A DNA stretch of 64,000 bases. It comes from Romanomermis culicivorax (taxonomy: Eukaryota; Nematoda; Enoplea; Mermithida; Mermithidae). A model generated the notes under the pieces. It searched no databases, had not been told where the DNA came from, and saw nothing but the letters and a program-made list of their open reading frames with translations. Position 1 is the stretch's first letter. Every line of letters begins with the position of its first letter. The translations under genes were made by a program, and so were the position numbers. Shown here piece after piece: positions 33,323-44,071 of the stretch. The stretch lies in contig CAWUHX010000092.1 of assembly GCA_963922205.1 (NCBI GenBank), positions 186,001 through 250,000 of the forward strand, read 5' to 3'.

Positions 33323-33960
33323 GTAATTTGCATCCCTCGTGAAAATCATCAAGCGGATCTGATTCAAATTACTGAATGAAAGCGTCGGATATAAAAAGCA
33401 AGACACCATCGAAATTTTTAATTCTCTCACCAGTCATGAATGAAAGTTTAGAATTATGAACGACGATTCAGCTGATCAGGCTGTGTTTGAAAGATTTTGA
33501 TCTTTCAATTACCCTCAACACATAGCATATTATATTAAAAGTAAAAAGTATGATACCTAACATGTCCATACTAATTTTCCAATGAATTATGTCGTTTGCT
33601 GCATTCGATTCGCAAGGTTTCATGTTTTGAGCAAATTTACATTTGTGAGTCATGCAGATTCCCACTTTGACCTGCCCGAGAAATGTAAAATAGTGTCCAT
33701 GCTCGAATTTTATTTGGACTTCTTCCAGTATGATCAATTCTTTTTGGGTTAAACGGCGATTTATTGCAAGTTCTCTGAACATGCAGTACGCATTTTTCGG
33801 CCGGATGATTCTTAGTACATCAACTAACGTATTGTTTCGGTTTCTAGAAATATGTGGGAATGTCAGTCGTCACTCCTGCACTCTGCACTTGGCACATACC
33901 TTTGGCCTTCCCTGCGGTAGCAGCAAAAATGATTAAAAATAAATGATAAAAAGTGCGGTC
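33323..33960. other. Continuation of the inverted duplicate, then non-coding DNA
   Basis: 33330-33490 matches 55560-55720 in inverse orientation (words CACCAGTCATGAATG, ACGACGATTCAGC). No exon recognised after that. Confidence 0.45.
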
Positions 33961-33963
33961 TAA

Positions 33964-34335
33964 AGGCTCATCTATACTTTTTCGTCGAAAATCTGTCGCA
34001 ACTCTTGCAACAATCAAAATCGATTGGATTTCTTATTTTCGCTGTGCGCAAGGGAAGATCTTAACGAGTTCTACCCAGTGGAGTATATTTCACAAGAAAA
34101 ATTCGCATAGTGTTACAAATATCAGATTCTTTGTAAGCGTCTTGCATTTCTTACGTTTCTTGCGTCAAAGCTAGATTTAAAGCGCACAGTGGATACTTCT
34201 TCAACATGTTTGGTATCTTTCGATCGGCAATTTCAATGCCCATCTTGCGATATATTATATACAGAAATTGCTCCATTACTTCACGAGCAAATCATTTGCG
34301 TCCGTGTTTTTGCGAAAAAAAGTGCAGATGGGCCT
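33964..34335. mobile_element. TAA-flanked Harbinger-like MITE
   Basis: Ends AGGCTCATCTATACTTTTTCG and AAAAAAAGTGCAGATGGGCCT are imperfect inverted repeats. TAA flanks both sides (33961-33963 and 34336-34338). Non-coding. Confidence 0.65.
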
Positions 34336-34619
34336 TAAGCCTACATAATGCTCTGTAGTATCTAAAAGCTTGATCAAACATATTGAGAGCAAATTTATCA
34401 TATTTTTGGTGATTTTGGTTTGGTTTCAAGCTCCTATTATCCTAATTTTCGATGTGTTGATAAAATATACGCCACATGTGTCAAAAATTTTATCATGAAA
34501 GGTTAGTGCAAATGACGTTAACCACAATGCTAATTTTTTTCGTTTTCTGATGTCTAAACATTCTATAAACTAATTATAATGAAAATTTTCCTCAAAAACT
34601 TACCTTCTCTAACCAGTTG

Positions 34620-36077
34620 TGTCCGTGTATTAAAGTGCAGTTTTCGATTGCACAGGTTAATTCATTCAATGAAGCAACGATCACACGAGTTTATAGATGA
34701 TTGGAAGGGATTGCACAGGGATATACGTGCAAATTCGAAAACCGCCGCTCAACCTTTTGCGGCACAAATGCACATTTCAAAATGTGCAAATCCAACGCTC
34801 AGTACACAATGTTTTACAAAATGAGCGGTGAAAAAGCCCATTGCACGTGGGAAATGTGCAAAAGCGCCGTTCTGTTTTGAAAAATTCGTGCGGTGAGCGG
34901 TGAAAAAGCCCATTGCACATTGGGCAATGTGCAAAAGCGCCGCTCTGTTTTAAAAAATTCGCGCGGTGAGCGGTGAAAAAGCCCATTGCACATTGGGCAA
35001 TGTGCAAAAGCGATGCTCTGTTTTAAAAAATTCGTGCGGTGAGCGGTGCAACAGCCCAATGCACATTGGGCATTGTGTGAAAGCACCACTGTGTTTTACA
35101 AAATATGGGGGGTGAGCGGTTAAGATGCCCATTGCACATTGGGCATTGTGCAAAAGCACCGTTCATCTTTCTTTAGTACATACAGTGAGCGGCAGAATTG
35201 CCCAATGCCCAAGTGACCTATAAACGATATATATATAAACATTAACGTCGTTAACGACATTTATCTCATTAAAGATGCGTTTTTACTATATCGTTAACGA
35301 GCCATCGTTTCGTTATTGGATATTAAATAATGGTAACGATGCTTCTTTATTGAATATTATTAACGATCCATTGATGATAAACATAACGACAAATATTGTA
35401 TCATAACCATAAATAAGCAGACATGTTTCAAAGAGTTGATGTAAATAACAACAGCTAGAGCTTGTTTTTTTCGTAAGAGTCGCACGGATTTGCATATTAC
35501 AATATGCATTTTACAGTGTAAGTATATCAAAATCATACTGTATTTCAGTTTCCCTAGCACTTTGTAAAAAATAAACTCAAGTTACTACGAGATATAATTT
35601 TTTCAAAAAAGTACTAATTCGGTTAGTTATATTAAATCTTATGCAGATTTTCATCATTTTAATTCCAATTTGGGAAGAACAACGTATAAGATGCATCTGA
35701 AAGATTTTAGGTAAATGCAACACTGTGTTTTTTAAATAAAAATATGAATTTACTAAAATTTTCGAAAAACGAAGTTGTTAAGAATTTTGCAAGTTTGTAT
35801 GACTGTAAAATCCTGCAGAGTTCGATTGAAAGTTACCGGTAAATAAGCAGACATGTTTCAAAGAGTTGATGTAAATAACAACAACTGGAGCTTGTTTTTT
35901 TCGTAAGAGTCGCACGGATTTGCATATTACAATATGCATTTTACACATTGTAAATATATCAAAATCATATTGTATTTCAGTTTCCATGTCACTTCGTAAA
36001 AAATAATCCTAAGTTACTACGAGATCAGGCTGTCCGCCAACTAATTAACTAACAATTTTCCTAAATCATTTCAGATG
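34620..36077 (+). repeat. Left inverted arm of the 9.2-kb element
   Basis: Pairs with 42492-43835. From 34815 to 35215 it carries iterated ~75-bp units, each with GAGCGGTGAAAAAGCCCATT, TGCACATTGGGCAATGTGCA (imperfectly self-complementary) and GTTTTAAAAAATTCG. An AT-rich part with AACGTCGTTAACGACATT follows. 35840-36010 is a second, diverged copy of 35405-35600 that the right arm lacks, explaining the longer left arm. Confidence 0.85.
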
Positions 36078-36156
36078 TTAAATATTTTTAGCAATGCATC
36101 CAGCTACATAATGTGAAGATCATTTATTTACTGCGAATAATGTGACAATCATTTAT

Positions 36157-39100
36157 TTACTGCAAATTTTGAAAATAGCGTTCAGATATGCGAATATGTT
36201 CAACAATTGCGGTTTGTAATGGTTCATAACAGTGATTTGATACGCTGCCAAATATATATGAAATGTCGCCTATTGTCGGGAGAATGTTGTTGATAAACTC
36301 TTCGTCATGATGTCGGGCGGCTTCTTCATGGAACTTCAATAAGTCCTGTCCAGAGGAAGTTTCACGAGTCAAGCTGCCGCCATCGGCCTCGTACTTTGCC
36401 ATCGCTTCGTCATCACTTAGTAATTCTACTTCTGGTACCACTGTTGCCTTAGAATTGCTAACCTGATCTTTAGGTTTACCTTTACCTAAACAAAAACAAA
36501 ATTATTAATTATGCATGAGGTAATCAATTATTGTTGGAATTACGAAGATAAATTTTGTGATTAAAAACCGTACCAGGTATCGTGTGTGAATTCCAGGCAT
36601 TCACAGCAATTTGTGATCCGTATGCTGCTACTGCAGACACAACATTACTGACAGAAAATTCATGATGAGAAATGGAGCGATCAAGTGAAAATGGACGATC
36701 TTCTCTTTCCAAATCTATTAGACAATATTTTATCGGATAATTAACACGTTTTTTAAGCTCACCCCACCATCTCTCAATTCGGTTATTCTAGAATAATCAA
36801 ACATCCAAAAACAACGTAAGCACGTATAAATTAAGTATTTGAGAAACCCTGTCTTACTTTGGTTGATAGCACTTGTTTATAAGGTGCACGATTGCAGGAA
36901 TGGAATGGCGAGTAGTAATGTTGCATGAATAAGGTAAGGAAGAATTCCTTTCCTTGGTCAATGATAATTTGTTCAAATAGCCCATCAATTGACAGTGTCT
37001 TCCTGGAACAAAATATGACGTGAAAACAGTCCCTTTATGCAGTTTTAAGAAAGGATCAAAATTCTAAATTTTATTTACATACAGAAATGATAAAATGGAA
37101 TCTTTTGGTATTAAAAATTTGCAGTGTTTGAAAAATGTGTAATGTGTCCGAATATTAATTATTACTTGAAAACCTCCTGATAAATTGCAACGTTATTTTT
37201 CCTTGGCATAACTGTGCAAGACGTAACAAAAGCAGACATTCCATCAATCGCTGCTACGTATACAACACCGAACATCTCCAACTTTTCATTTTGGTCAAGG
37301 TGGAGATTGTAACCAAAATAAGGTGCGTGATAGCTCGATGGGTTAACTTGATTTTGGGCACCACGTTGGCGATTGAAGTGATAAAATGGATTTACAAGCC
37401 TCAAACTTTCACGCACGCGTTGCTCTCCTACATTAATTCCATGAGCATGTTCTAAATGGCCGCGCATCATCTTTCTGCCGTACGTACCACCAACCTTTGA
37501 AAAAAATCACAGTAAAGTTCGAAAAACTAATTGTGAATGCATTATTCACTAAAAATCAGTAATTTTATCCCTTTACTGTCGAATAATGCTTTCAATTAAA
37601 CATAATATTTATTACATTTAGCATCCCACTATACCCCCGTTCTTTTGTCCACATGATGGAATTACATTTACCATTTACCTATTCCAAAAAATAGTGTTTT
37701 TTTGATAAAGTCATCAGAAAGTAATGTTACATTTGTCGATTTACACAAATACCAAACTATTTTCTGCTATACAGAACCCTCTGTCGTTTGCCTTGAAATA
37801 AGTAGTGGCTGAACGTTACAGATGCACTATGTTGTAATATTTCATGAATTTTGTTCTATTTTTATTTATAAAACAACAAATTCTCTTATATTTATTGTGG
37901 TCAAACCTAAAAATTAAATTCTATCCTAATGCTGTTTATTTTCTCTTCCTGGCACTATTGTGATGTGTTGTAAAATTAGTACTGAATCAGTTCAAACTAA
38001 GCTTAGGCACAATTTTTCCTTCAGGGTATAGATCTTATAAAATCTTATAATCTTATAAATCTTAAAAAAATCTTATAAAAAAAAGATCTTATAAAATACG
38101 TAGAAAAATTGTTTCTTGGTTCTCATGTGACAGATTTTTAACGTGTATAATTTGTCAAGTTTACACTCAAAAATTTTTGTATTAAAATTATATTTTGATT
38201 CTTTTTCTTGATGACATTTATATATTTTAAACTATATTTTAAACCAGCATACCAAAATTATATCATATTCAAATAAATTTGAGGTAGGAAAATCTCCCCA
38301 ATATCTTATTTTAAATCCCGCAGGCTACAATAAGAAACACTACACCATGATATTATAATGCAAATCCCTGAAAATTTGCAACGTTTGTCTCTTAAATTTT
38401 TTCAGGTTTCCTCATTTTCAACATAAATAATGTGATTTTAAAATTACATCGTATCAAGCGGGAAAACCATTCAACAAAGAACACGTGATACATTCAATCG
38501 ATTACAGTATTCATTTAAAGAGGTACACCAGAGATAATAAAAATAAAAATCAACAAAAATTCGAATTTTGTAAACTGTTTTTTCAATAATTGTTTTGTAC
38601 CCCTCATTTCTCTAAGGCTGGTGTACCCCTTTGAAGGCAAACGATAGAGGTTGAATTTCAGTATAGCAGAAAATAGAACGGTATTTGTGTGAATCGACAA
38701 ATTTTATGTTACTTTCTTTGTTATTTTCACGTTACACATTTAGTGAATTATAGTTTTACAGTTCTAGCCTGTCATATGCCTTTAATATTGTTCGGCTAAG
38801 TGAGACATCGATCAGTCGATAAAAAAGTATGCATAAATCAATTAGAAACTCCATGTTCCATAGAACATTTATTTTATGCTCATTGGGGTCATTTTTGGTC
38901 AAAATTGGGGGTAAGTTGGGGTCAAAAATGGTTTTATAGCATACATCGGCACGATCCATCAGTCTAGGGGGTTTTTTTGATCAAAAATTTTCAAGAGGCA
39001 TCTTTCTGGGGGGTTTGCTATTTTTTGCGTTTTGCTATAAGTATTTCAAATCCTGGGGGTGTAAACTGAAACCCCCCCCCCATGCCTATGTATGTTTTAT

Positions 39101-39386
39101 AGTTTTCCAAGTACAGAACAGATAAATATGCAATTGCACTTCTATGAAGAATAATAAAATAATTTACTTCACACACGGCTGTAGCAATGTGATAATTTAA
39201 TTCCTCAGATGACCATGGCATACGTTTGTGGATATTGTGACGTTTGCAAAATTCTTTAAGAATTCGCAAAGATAATCCAATCTTATCAGGATATTCTAAT
39301 TTAAGCAATTCAGAAATATCGTTCATCGTTCGTTTGTTGATTTCGACCATTCGACGGATGTAATCAGGATTCAGCCAATCCAACAT
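36157..39386 (-). CDS. DDE integrase/transposase of the 9.2-kb element, five exons, 411 aa
   Basis: Exons 39386-39168, 37494-37166, 37002-36858, 36787-36574 and 36485-36157 splice with GT-AG ends in phases 0, 2, 0, 1 into one open frame. The N-terminal part is helical (LSLRILKEFCKRHNI), then a helix-turn-helix-like segment VGGTYGRKMMRGHLEHAHGI and QRVRESLRLVNP. The catalytic core has Asp in YVAAIDGMSAFV, Asp in QIIIDQGKEFF 41 residues later and Glu in NNRIERWWGELKKR 38 residues later. N-x-R-I-E-R-x-W is the hallmark of an rve-like integrase-core family annotated in many animals and fungi. The tail is acidic (LLSDDEAMAKYEADGG). No stop or frameshift, so the gene may be functional. Intron 1 (37495-39167) hosts a MITE. 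Confidence 0.85.
38030..38100. repeat. Degenerate AATCTTATAA tandem run
   Basis: Five to six imperfect copies of ATCTTATAAA in a row within the integrase intron. Confidence 0.6.
38518..38631. mobile_element. 114-bp MITE with GGTACACCAG ends, copy 1
   Basis: Ends AAGAGGTACACCAG and CTGGTGTACCCCTT are inverted repeats. TA flanks the left; the right flank is TG. An inverted relative lies at 41186-41312. Confidence 0.65.
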
Positions 39387-39389
39387 TGT

Positions 39390-40800
39390 TTATCTTAATA
39401 ATGCTGAAATGAATAAAAGAACAGTTGAATCAAAACTGAAATAAATATTTTAAGGTTTCTTTAAAAGGAACAATTGCTACATAAGAATTGCTTTCAAAAC
39501 ATATTTCTTATCACAAGCGTTTTTTGTATATAGAACCATAAAAATAAAATCCGTTGCGTGCATGCAGCCTCCTGTTGATTGTTTGATCTTTGTTCGGAAA
39601 TCTTAGAAACAACTTTGAAGCTGCAATTTGCATTACAATACACTGTGGCGCGCATCTAGACTTTAGAATTCCAAAATGAATTTTGACAGAACCCATGATA
39701 AAAAAGATAGTGGGTCTATAGTCGGATCTATTTTTATCCTACATTTTTATCCTATATAACTAAACTAAAGTTTTGAGTTTTGATTCTTGCATCACTCAAG
39801 ATTTCTTATAGCAAAATAATTATTGTTTATAATTGCAACCAACATCATATGTCGGTTATCAGGTTTGGCCAGGCTTTGGTTTTTCGTTTTTTGATTTTTT
39901 TATTAAAAAATCAGAAAACCAAAAATGTCTCGGTTTTTCCGTTTTTTATGAATAAGTTTTAATAGAATTTTAACTGAGAAACAATTTAACGGAGGAAGAA
40001 TTTCAAAAAACTTTGATAAATCGTTTTGAAGAATTTTCGGAAGAATAGGTCCATCCAGTACATCAAAATATGATGAATTTCAGGTAGTATTCAAATATCA
40101 GTAAGTTTTCAACGATTTAGTCATGGATCTGGTAACACCTACACATATGACTTCTTTTCAGTAATGTGTAGTAGATGTATGCATACCTTGGCCTGGGAGA
40201 GGCCCAGCCAGATATCAAAATACATACAGCAGAATTTCTGCCTTAGGTATTTTTTCAAATATTTTTTTGATAGCTTGACTCAATTAAATTTGGATTGATT
40301 GTTGAACGCAAGTGCGGTTTTTGAAAATTTGCAGTTTGCACCTGACTGTAAAAATGGTGTTTTCGGATTATATTGCTTTTGGCACTAGATTCAGTGCTAT
40401 TTTGAAAAAATTAAGTGCTTTTTATGCCCTACGTTTAACACGTCTGTTTTTATTTTTCAACCTGGCAACACTGGAGTATTTAAACTCATACCGACATATT
40501 TTGTAGTGACGTATAGTAAAATTAAATTATTTACACGAAGTACAATACTTGTTTCTCACTAGAAATTTGCTTGTGGTCAATTTTTAATTTTTTACACTTT
40601 CATTATTCTTGATAAAGAATAACTGGCATAATATAAGTAAATGCTAAGGGCTGTATTAGAATAGACGACGTAGTTTATTCATTTTGTCTAAGTTACTTGG
40701 CATATTTTGGGACATTAAGGTTGACATAAATGGTTTTGAAGAAAGATACAATTTTTGGACCAGACATCAAACATGGGCCATCATTTTTATATCCCTAATA
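39390..40800. other. Bidirectional promoter region of the 9.2-kb element (inferred)
   Basis: Lies between the divergent integrase and RING-like genes. AT-rich. No exon assigned, although a first exon of the RING-like gene should be here or further left. No promoter motif identified. Confidence 0.35.
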
Positions 40801-40806
40801 TTTTAG

Positions 40807-42246
40807 ACCACCGGCGCCACTCTTATTTCCCCGTCTGCCGGGAGTGCCACACGTTCCAACGCCGCCCCCAGTCTCCCAACAGGCTCAAAGGTTGACCTTT
40901 ATTGTTCATTTTCGTCGAGCTACATGGGACTGCAACGGTCAATTGATCGATCTGAATCGTACAAGACCACAAGTTATTGAGATTCTTGCTTGGGAGAATG
41001 ATTTAAACGTGTCCAGCTTGCGCTGATTAATTGCTGAAGAATGTCAGCGATTGGACGCATCAGATGAGCGAAAAATATATTCAATTTTTCGAAAAGATGG
41101 CTCTGAAGTTTATGATTGCGATGCTAGTCGTCATAAGTTTTTAATGTTACTGTTTCAAAAAGTGAAACACATGTACAGTAAATTAAAGGAGTACATCAGC
41201 CTTAGAGAAATGAAGAGTACAAATTTCATTCTGTAGCCTATAGAAGTTATTGCAAAATCAGTTTACAAACTTCGAATTTTTGTTAATTTTTATTATATCT
41301 GGTGTACCGCTTTATTTTTTTATATCCTTATGTAAGTGGAAAATCCGTTTTTTGAATCTTATTCAATTATCAATAACTTTTTCGAACGATTCAATCAGCG
41401 ATTTAATTACCAGGAGACTAAAGTTCATTTTGTAGCTAGGTACTTTCGGGGATTTTAGATTTGACGAGTTTGGTGAATTCTTTCGGAAAACTAGAAATTA
41501 ATTCCATCACTCCGTGGCAAAACAGGGCTTTCGGAAAAAATTCCAGGAAATGGGGCAGTCAAGAAATCTGGCTGCACTCACTTTACCTATAGCAACATGA
41601 AATAATTTTTTATTACCACTAAAATGTGCCGTATTTATTGCTTTTAGAAAAAGATTACTGGCACTGCCAGGGCTGCAATGGTATCGTATGGTTTGCGGCA
41701 CCAGCCCTGGCAGAAACAACTGAAAATTCGGGAATGGACGAGGAAAATAATTCTGATTATCGTCGCTGCCCATCTCAGGCTGAAGTTTTATCAGAAATCA
41801 AGCGTTTCAAAAAGGAAACCAAAGAAGCCACCAACGAAATTCGAGCGGCCCTCAAAACAAATCAAAAGGAAAAAGGTAAAAATACACTAAAAATTTTTTG
41901 TTATGCAAATTGACCTTCTCTCAATCAAAATGTGTCCGTGTTCACTGACTTTCTGTGAATATTCACCTAACACGAAACCTACATTTGCTTCATCTGGAAC
42001 AAATGGGACGGTCACCTGCAACAACTTATTTAGCTATAACATAATTTTTAAGACGTTGCCAGCCTGGTCGTCAGTCTTCTCACCTGCACTATGTGCAGCA
42101 AATTCATGGAAAAGCCGTGCATATGTCCATCCTGCCAAAACATAGTCCATTGCAAAGAGTGTGTGGAACGGTCACACGAGGCATTAAATGAAGTTCGTGC
42201 CGTTAATGAGTATGGGCCGGTAGATGCAATGTGTCCACTTTGCTGA
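40807..42246 (+). pseudogene. RING-like zinc-finger protein of the 9.2-kb element, one in-frame stop
   Basis: Exons 40807-41177, 41648-41875 and 42053-42246 have consistent phase-1 junctions (A|GTAAAT, G|GTAAAA; acceptors TTTTAG and TTTAAG). Exon 1 begins Pro-rich (PPAPLFPRLPGVPHVPTPPP), then QAQRLTFIVHFRRATWDCNG. The frame has a TGA at 41024-41026 where a CGA/TGA transition is the simplest explanation. Exon 2 has WHCQGCNGIVW and a charged helix. Exon 3 ends with a Cys-rich finger: CTMC, then CICPSCQNIVHCKEC, then CPLC at the very C-terminus, a RING-like C-x2-C...C/H...C-x2-C layout. Possible role as an E3 ligase or as accessory DNA-binding protein is inference. The first exon with the start codon was not found. 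Confidence 0.6.
41186..41312. mobile_element. 127-bp MITE with GTACACCAG ends, copy 2
   Basis: Ends AAGGAGTACATCAG and CTGGTGTACCGCTT are inverted repeats, flanked by TA at 41184-41185 and 41313-41314. It lies in intron 1 of the RING-like gene and is oriented opposite to copy 1. Confidence 0.7.
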
Positions 42247-42491
42247 GAAGCCAGCCTCCCATTCAAACCCATTCAAGTCTTGGGATTCCAGGAAATAATT
42301 TCGATTTTACGTGATTAATTTTTTATGCAACGTAAAATGTTATTGTTTTATGTGGTGAACAAATAAAGTTCGTTTGACTAGTCAGCATAAAAGAAAATCT
42401 CCAAGATATATGTAAGATTTTGCCAAATACATTCTTTTAAAACATCTTTCTAAGGTATGGATAATTTGCTGATGAGATAAATATTCATCTT

Positions 42492-43835
42492 TGAAATTAT
42501 TTAGGAAAATTGTCAGTTAATTAGTTGGCGGATAGCCTGTATGTTTAAAAAACTGGAAAAAATTGCTGCCCTGAAATATGCATAAACTTTATATAAAAGA
42601 AATCGAAACATGAAAACCGGTAAGTTTCAATCGAACTCTACAGGATTTTACAGTCATACAAACTTGCAAAATTCTTAAAAACTTCGTTTTTCGAAAATTT
42701 TAGTAAATTCATATTTTTATTTAAAAAACACAGTGTTGCATTTACCTAAAATCTTTCAGATGCATCTTATACGTTGTTCTTCCCAAATTGGAATTAAAAT
42801 GATGAAAATCTGCATAAGATTTAATATAACTAACCGAATTAGTACTTTTTTGAAAAAATTATATCTCGTAGTAACTTGAGTTTATTTTTTACAAAGTGCT
42901 AGGGAAACTGAAATACAGTATGATTTTGATATACTTACACTGTAAAATGCATATTGTAATATGCAAATCCGTGCGACTCTTACGAAAAAAACAAGCTCTA
43001 GCTGTTGTTATTTACATCAACTCTTTGAAACATGTCTGCTTATTTATGGTTATGATACAATATTTGTCGTTATGTTTATCATCAACGGATCGTTAATAAT
43101 ATTCAATAAAGAAGCATCGTTACCGTTATTTAATATCCAATAACGAAACGATGGCTCGTTAACGATATAGTAAAAACGCATCTTTAATGAGATAAATGTC
43201 GTTAACGACGTTAATGTTTATATATATATCGTTTATAGGTCACTTGGGCATTGGGCAATTCTGCCGCTCACTGTATGTACTAAAGAAAGATGAACGGTGC
43301 TTTTGCACAATGCCCAATGTGCAATGGGCATCTTAACCGCTCACCCCCTGTATTTTGTAAAACACAGTGGTGCTTTCACACAATGCCCAATGTGCATTGG
43401 GCTGTTGCACCGCTCACCGCGCAAATTTTTTAAAACAGAGCGGCGCTTTTGCACATTGCCCAATGTGCAATGGGCTTTTTCACCGCTCATTGCGCGAATT
43501 TTTTAAAACAGAGCGGCGCTTTTGCACATTGCCCAATGTGCAATGGGCTTTTTCACCGCTCACCGCACGAATTTTTCAAAACAGAGCGGCGCTTTTGCAC
43601 ATTGCCCACGTGCTATGGGCTTTTTCACCGCTCATTTTGTAAAACATTGTGTACTGAGCGTTGGATTTGCCCATTTTGAAATGTGCATTTGTGCCGCAAA
43701 AGGTTGAGCGGCGGTTTTCGAATTTGCACGTATATCCCTGTGCAATCCCTTCCAATCATCTATAAACTCGTGTGATCGTTGCTTCATTGAATGAATTAAC
43801 CCGTGCAATCGAAAACTGCACTTTAGTACACGGAC
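42492..43835 (-). repeat. Right inverted arm of the 9.2-kb element
   Basis: Reverse complement of the left arm, from AGGAAAATTGTCAGTTAATT near 42503 outwards to CTGCACTTTAGTACACGGAC at 43835. Carries the same iterated ~75-bp units (43297-43640). It lacks the internal duplication of the left arm. Confidence 0.85.
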
Positions 43836-43839
43836 ATTA

Positions 43840-44068
43840 CTTCTTTGGAATGAAGTATGCTTTGTTTAGAAATATTGTTAAACTATATCATTATTTCCAT
43901 TTCTATGACAACTTTCATTTCTCTTTTGCACATTTTCCTTCGTCAGCTTTTCAATCATAGCTGGAGAGGGTAAAATCTGCTGGGGGTTCAGCAAGAATCT
44001 GCTGGGTGTCAATCAAAATCTACTGGGGGTCAAACCCCCCAAACCTCCTACATGCATGCATGGTTACA
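43840..44068. other. Flank of the element with a CTGCTGGG minirepeat
   Basis: 43970-44030 repeats AATCTGCTGGGGGTCA three times. Similar words in inverse orientation occur at 61235-61300. No gene. Confidence 0.45.
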
Positions 44069-44071
44069 AAT

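Larger units (their letters stand above)
37500..39167 (-). other. Intron 1 of the integrase gene
   Basis: AT-rich and non-coding. Contains a MITE (38518-38631) and a short degenerate AATCTTATAA tandem run at 38030-38100. No exon recognised. Confidence 0.5.
34620..43835. mobile_element. 9.2-kb DNA transposon with ~1.4-kb inverted arms, DDE integrase and RING-like gene
   Basis: The region is bounded by long inverted repeats starting GTCCGTGTAYTAAAGTGCAG at both outer edges. Between them lie a five-exon DDE integrase gene (-) and a three-exon RING-like zinc-finger gene (+), pointing away from each other. Two copies of a small TA-flanked MITE have inserted inside. I could not find a target-site duplication at the outer edges (left ...CCAGTTGT, right ATTACTTC...). 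Either it has been lost, it is very short, or the arms extend slightly differently from what I read. The integrase signature places it outside hAT, Tc1/mariner, piggyBac and Harbinger; I cannot assign a named superfamily. Confidence 0.8.

Noticed and set aside
34600-34640. Target-site duplication for the 9.2-kb element
   Set aside because: No matching direct repeat of 2-10 bp at the edges as I read them; a TA match is obtained only by trimming bases that are themselves part of the inverted arms.
34749-35159. Overlapping frames with repeated CPMCNGLFHRSPHEF, looking like a C2H2 zinc-finger array
   Set aside because: The same residues appear in several frames and in both inverted arms because the ~75-bp DNA unit is iterated. 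No start context, splice signals or linker pattern of real finger arrays.
43297-43707. Mirror-image zinc-finger-like frames in the right arm
   Set aside because: Same repeat by-product as on the left arm.
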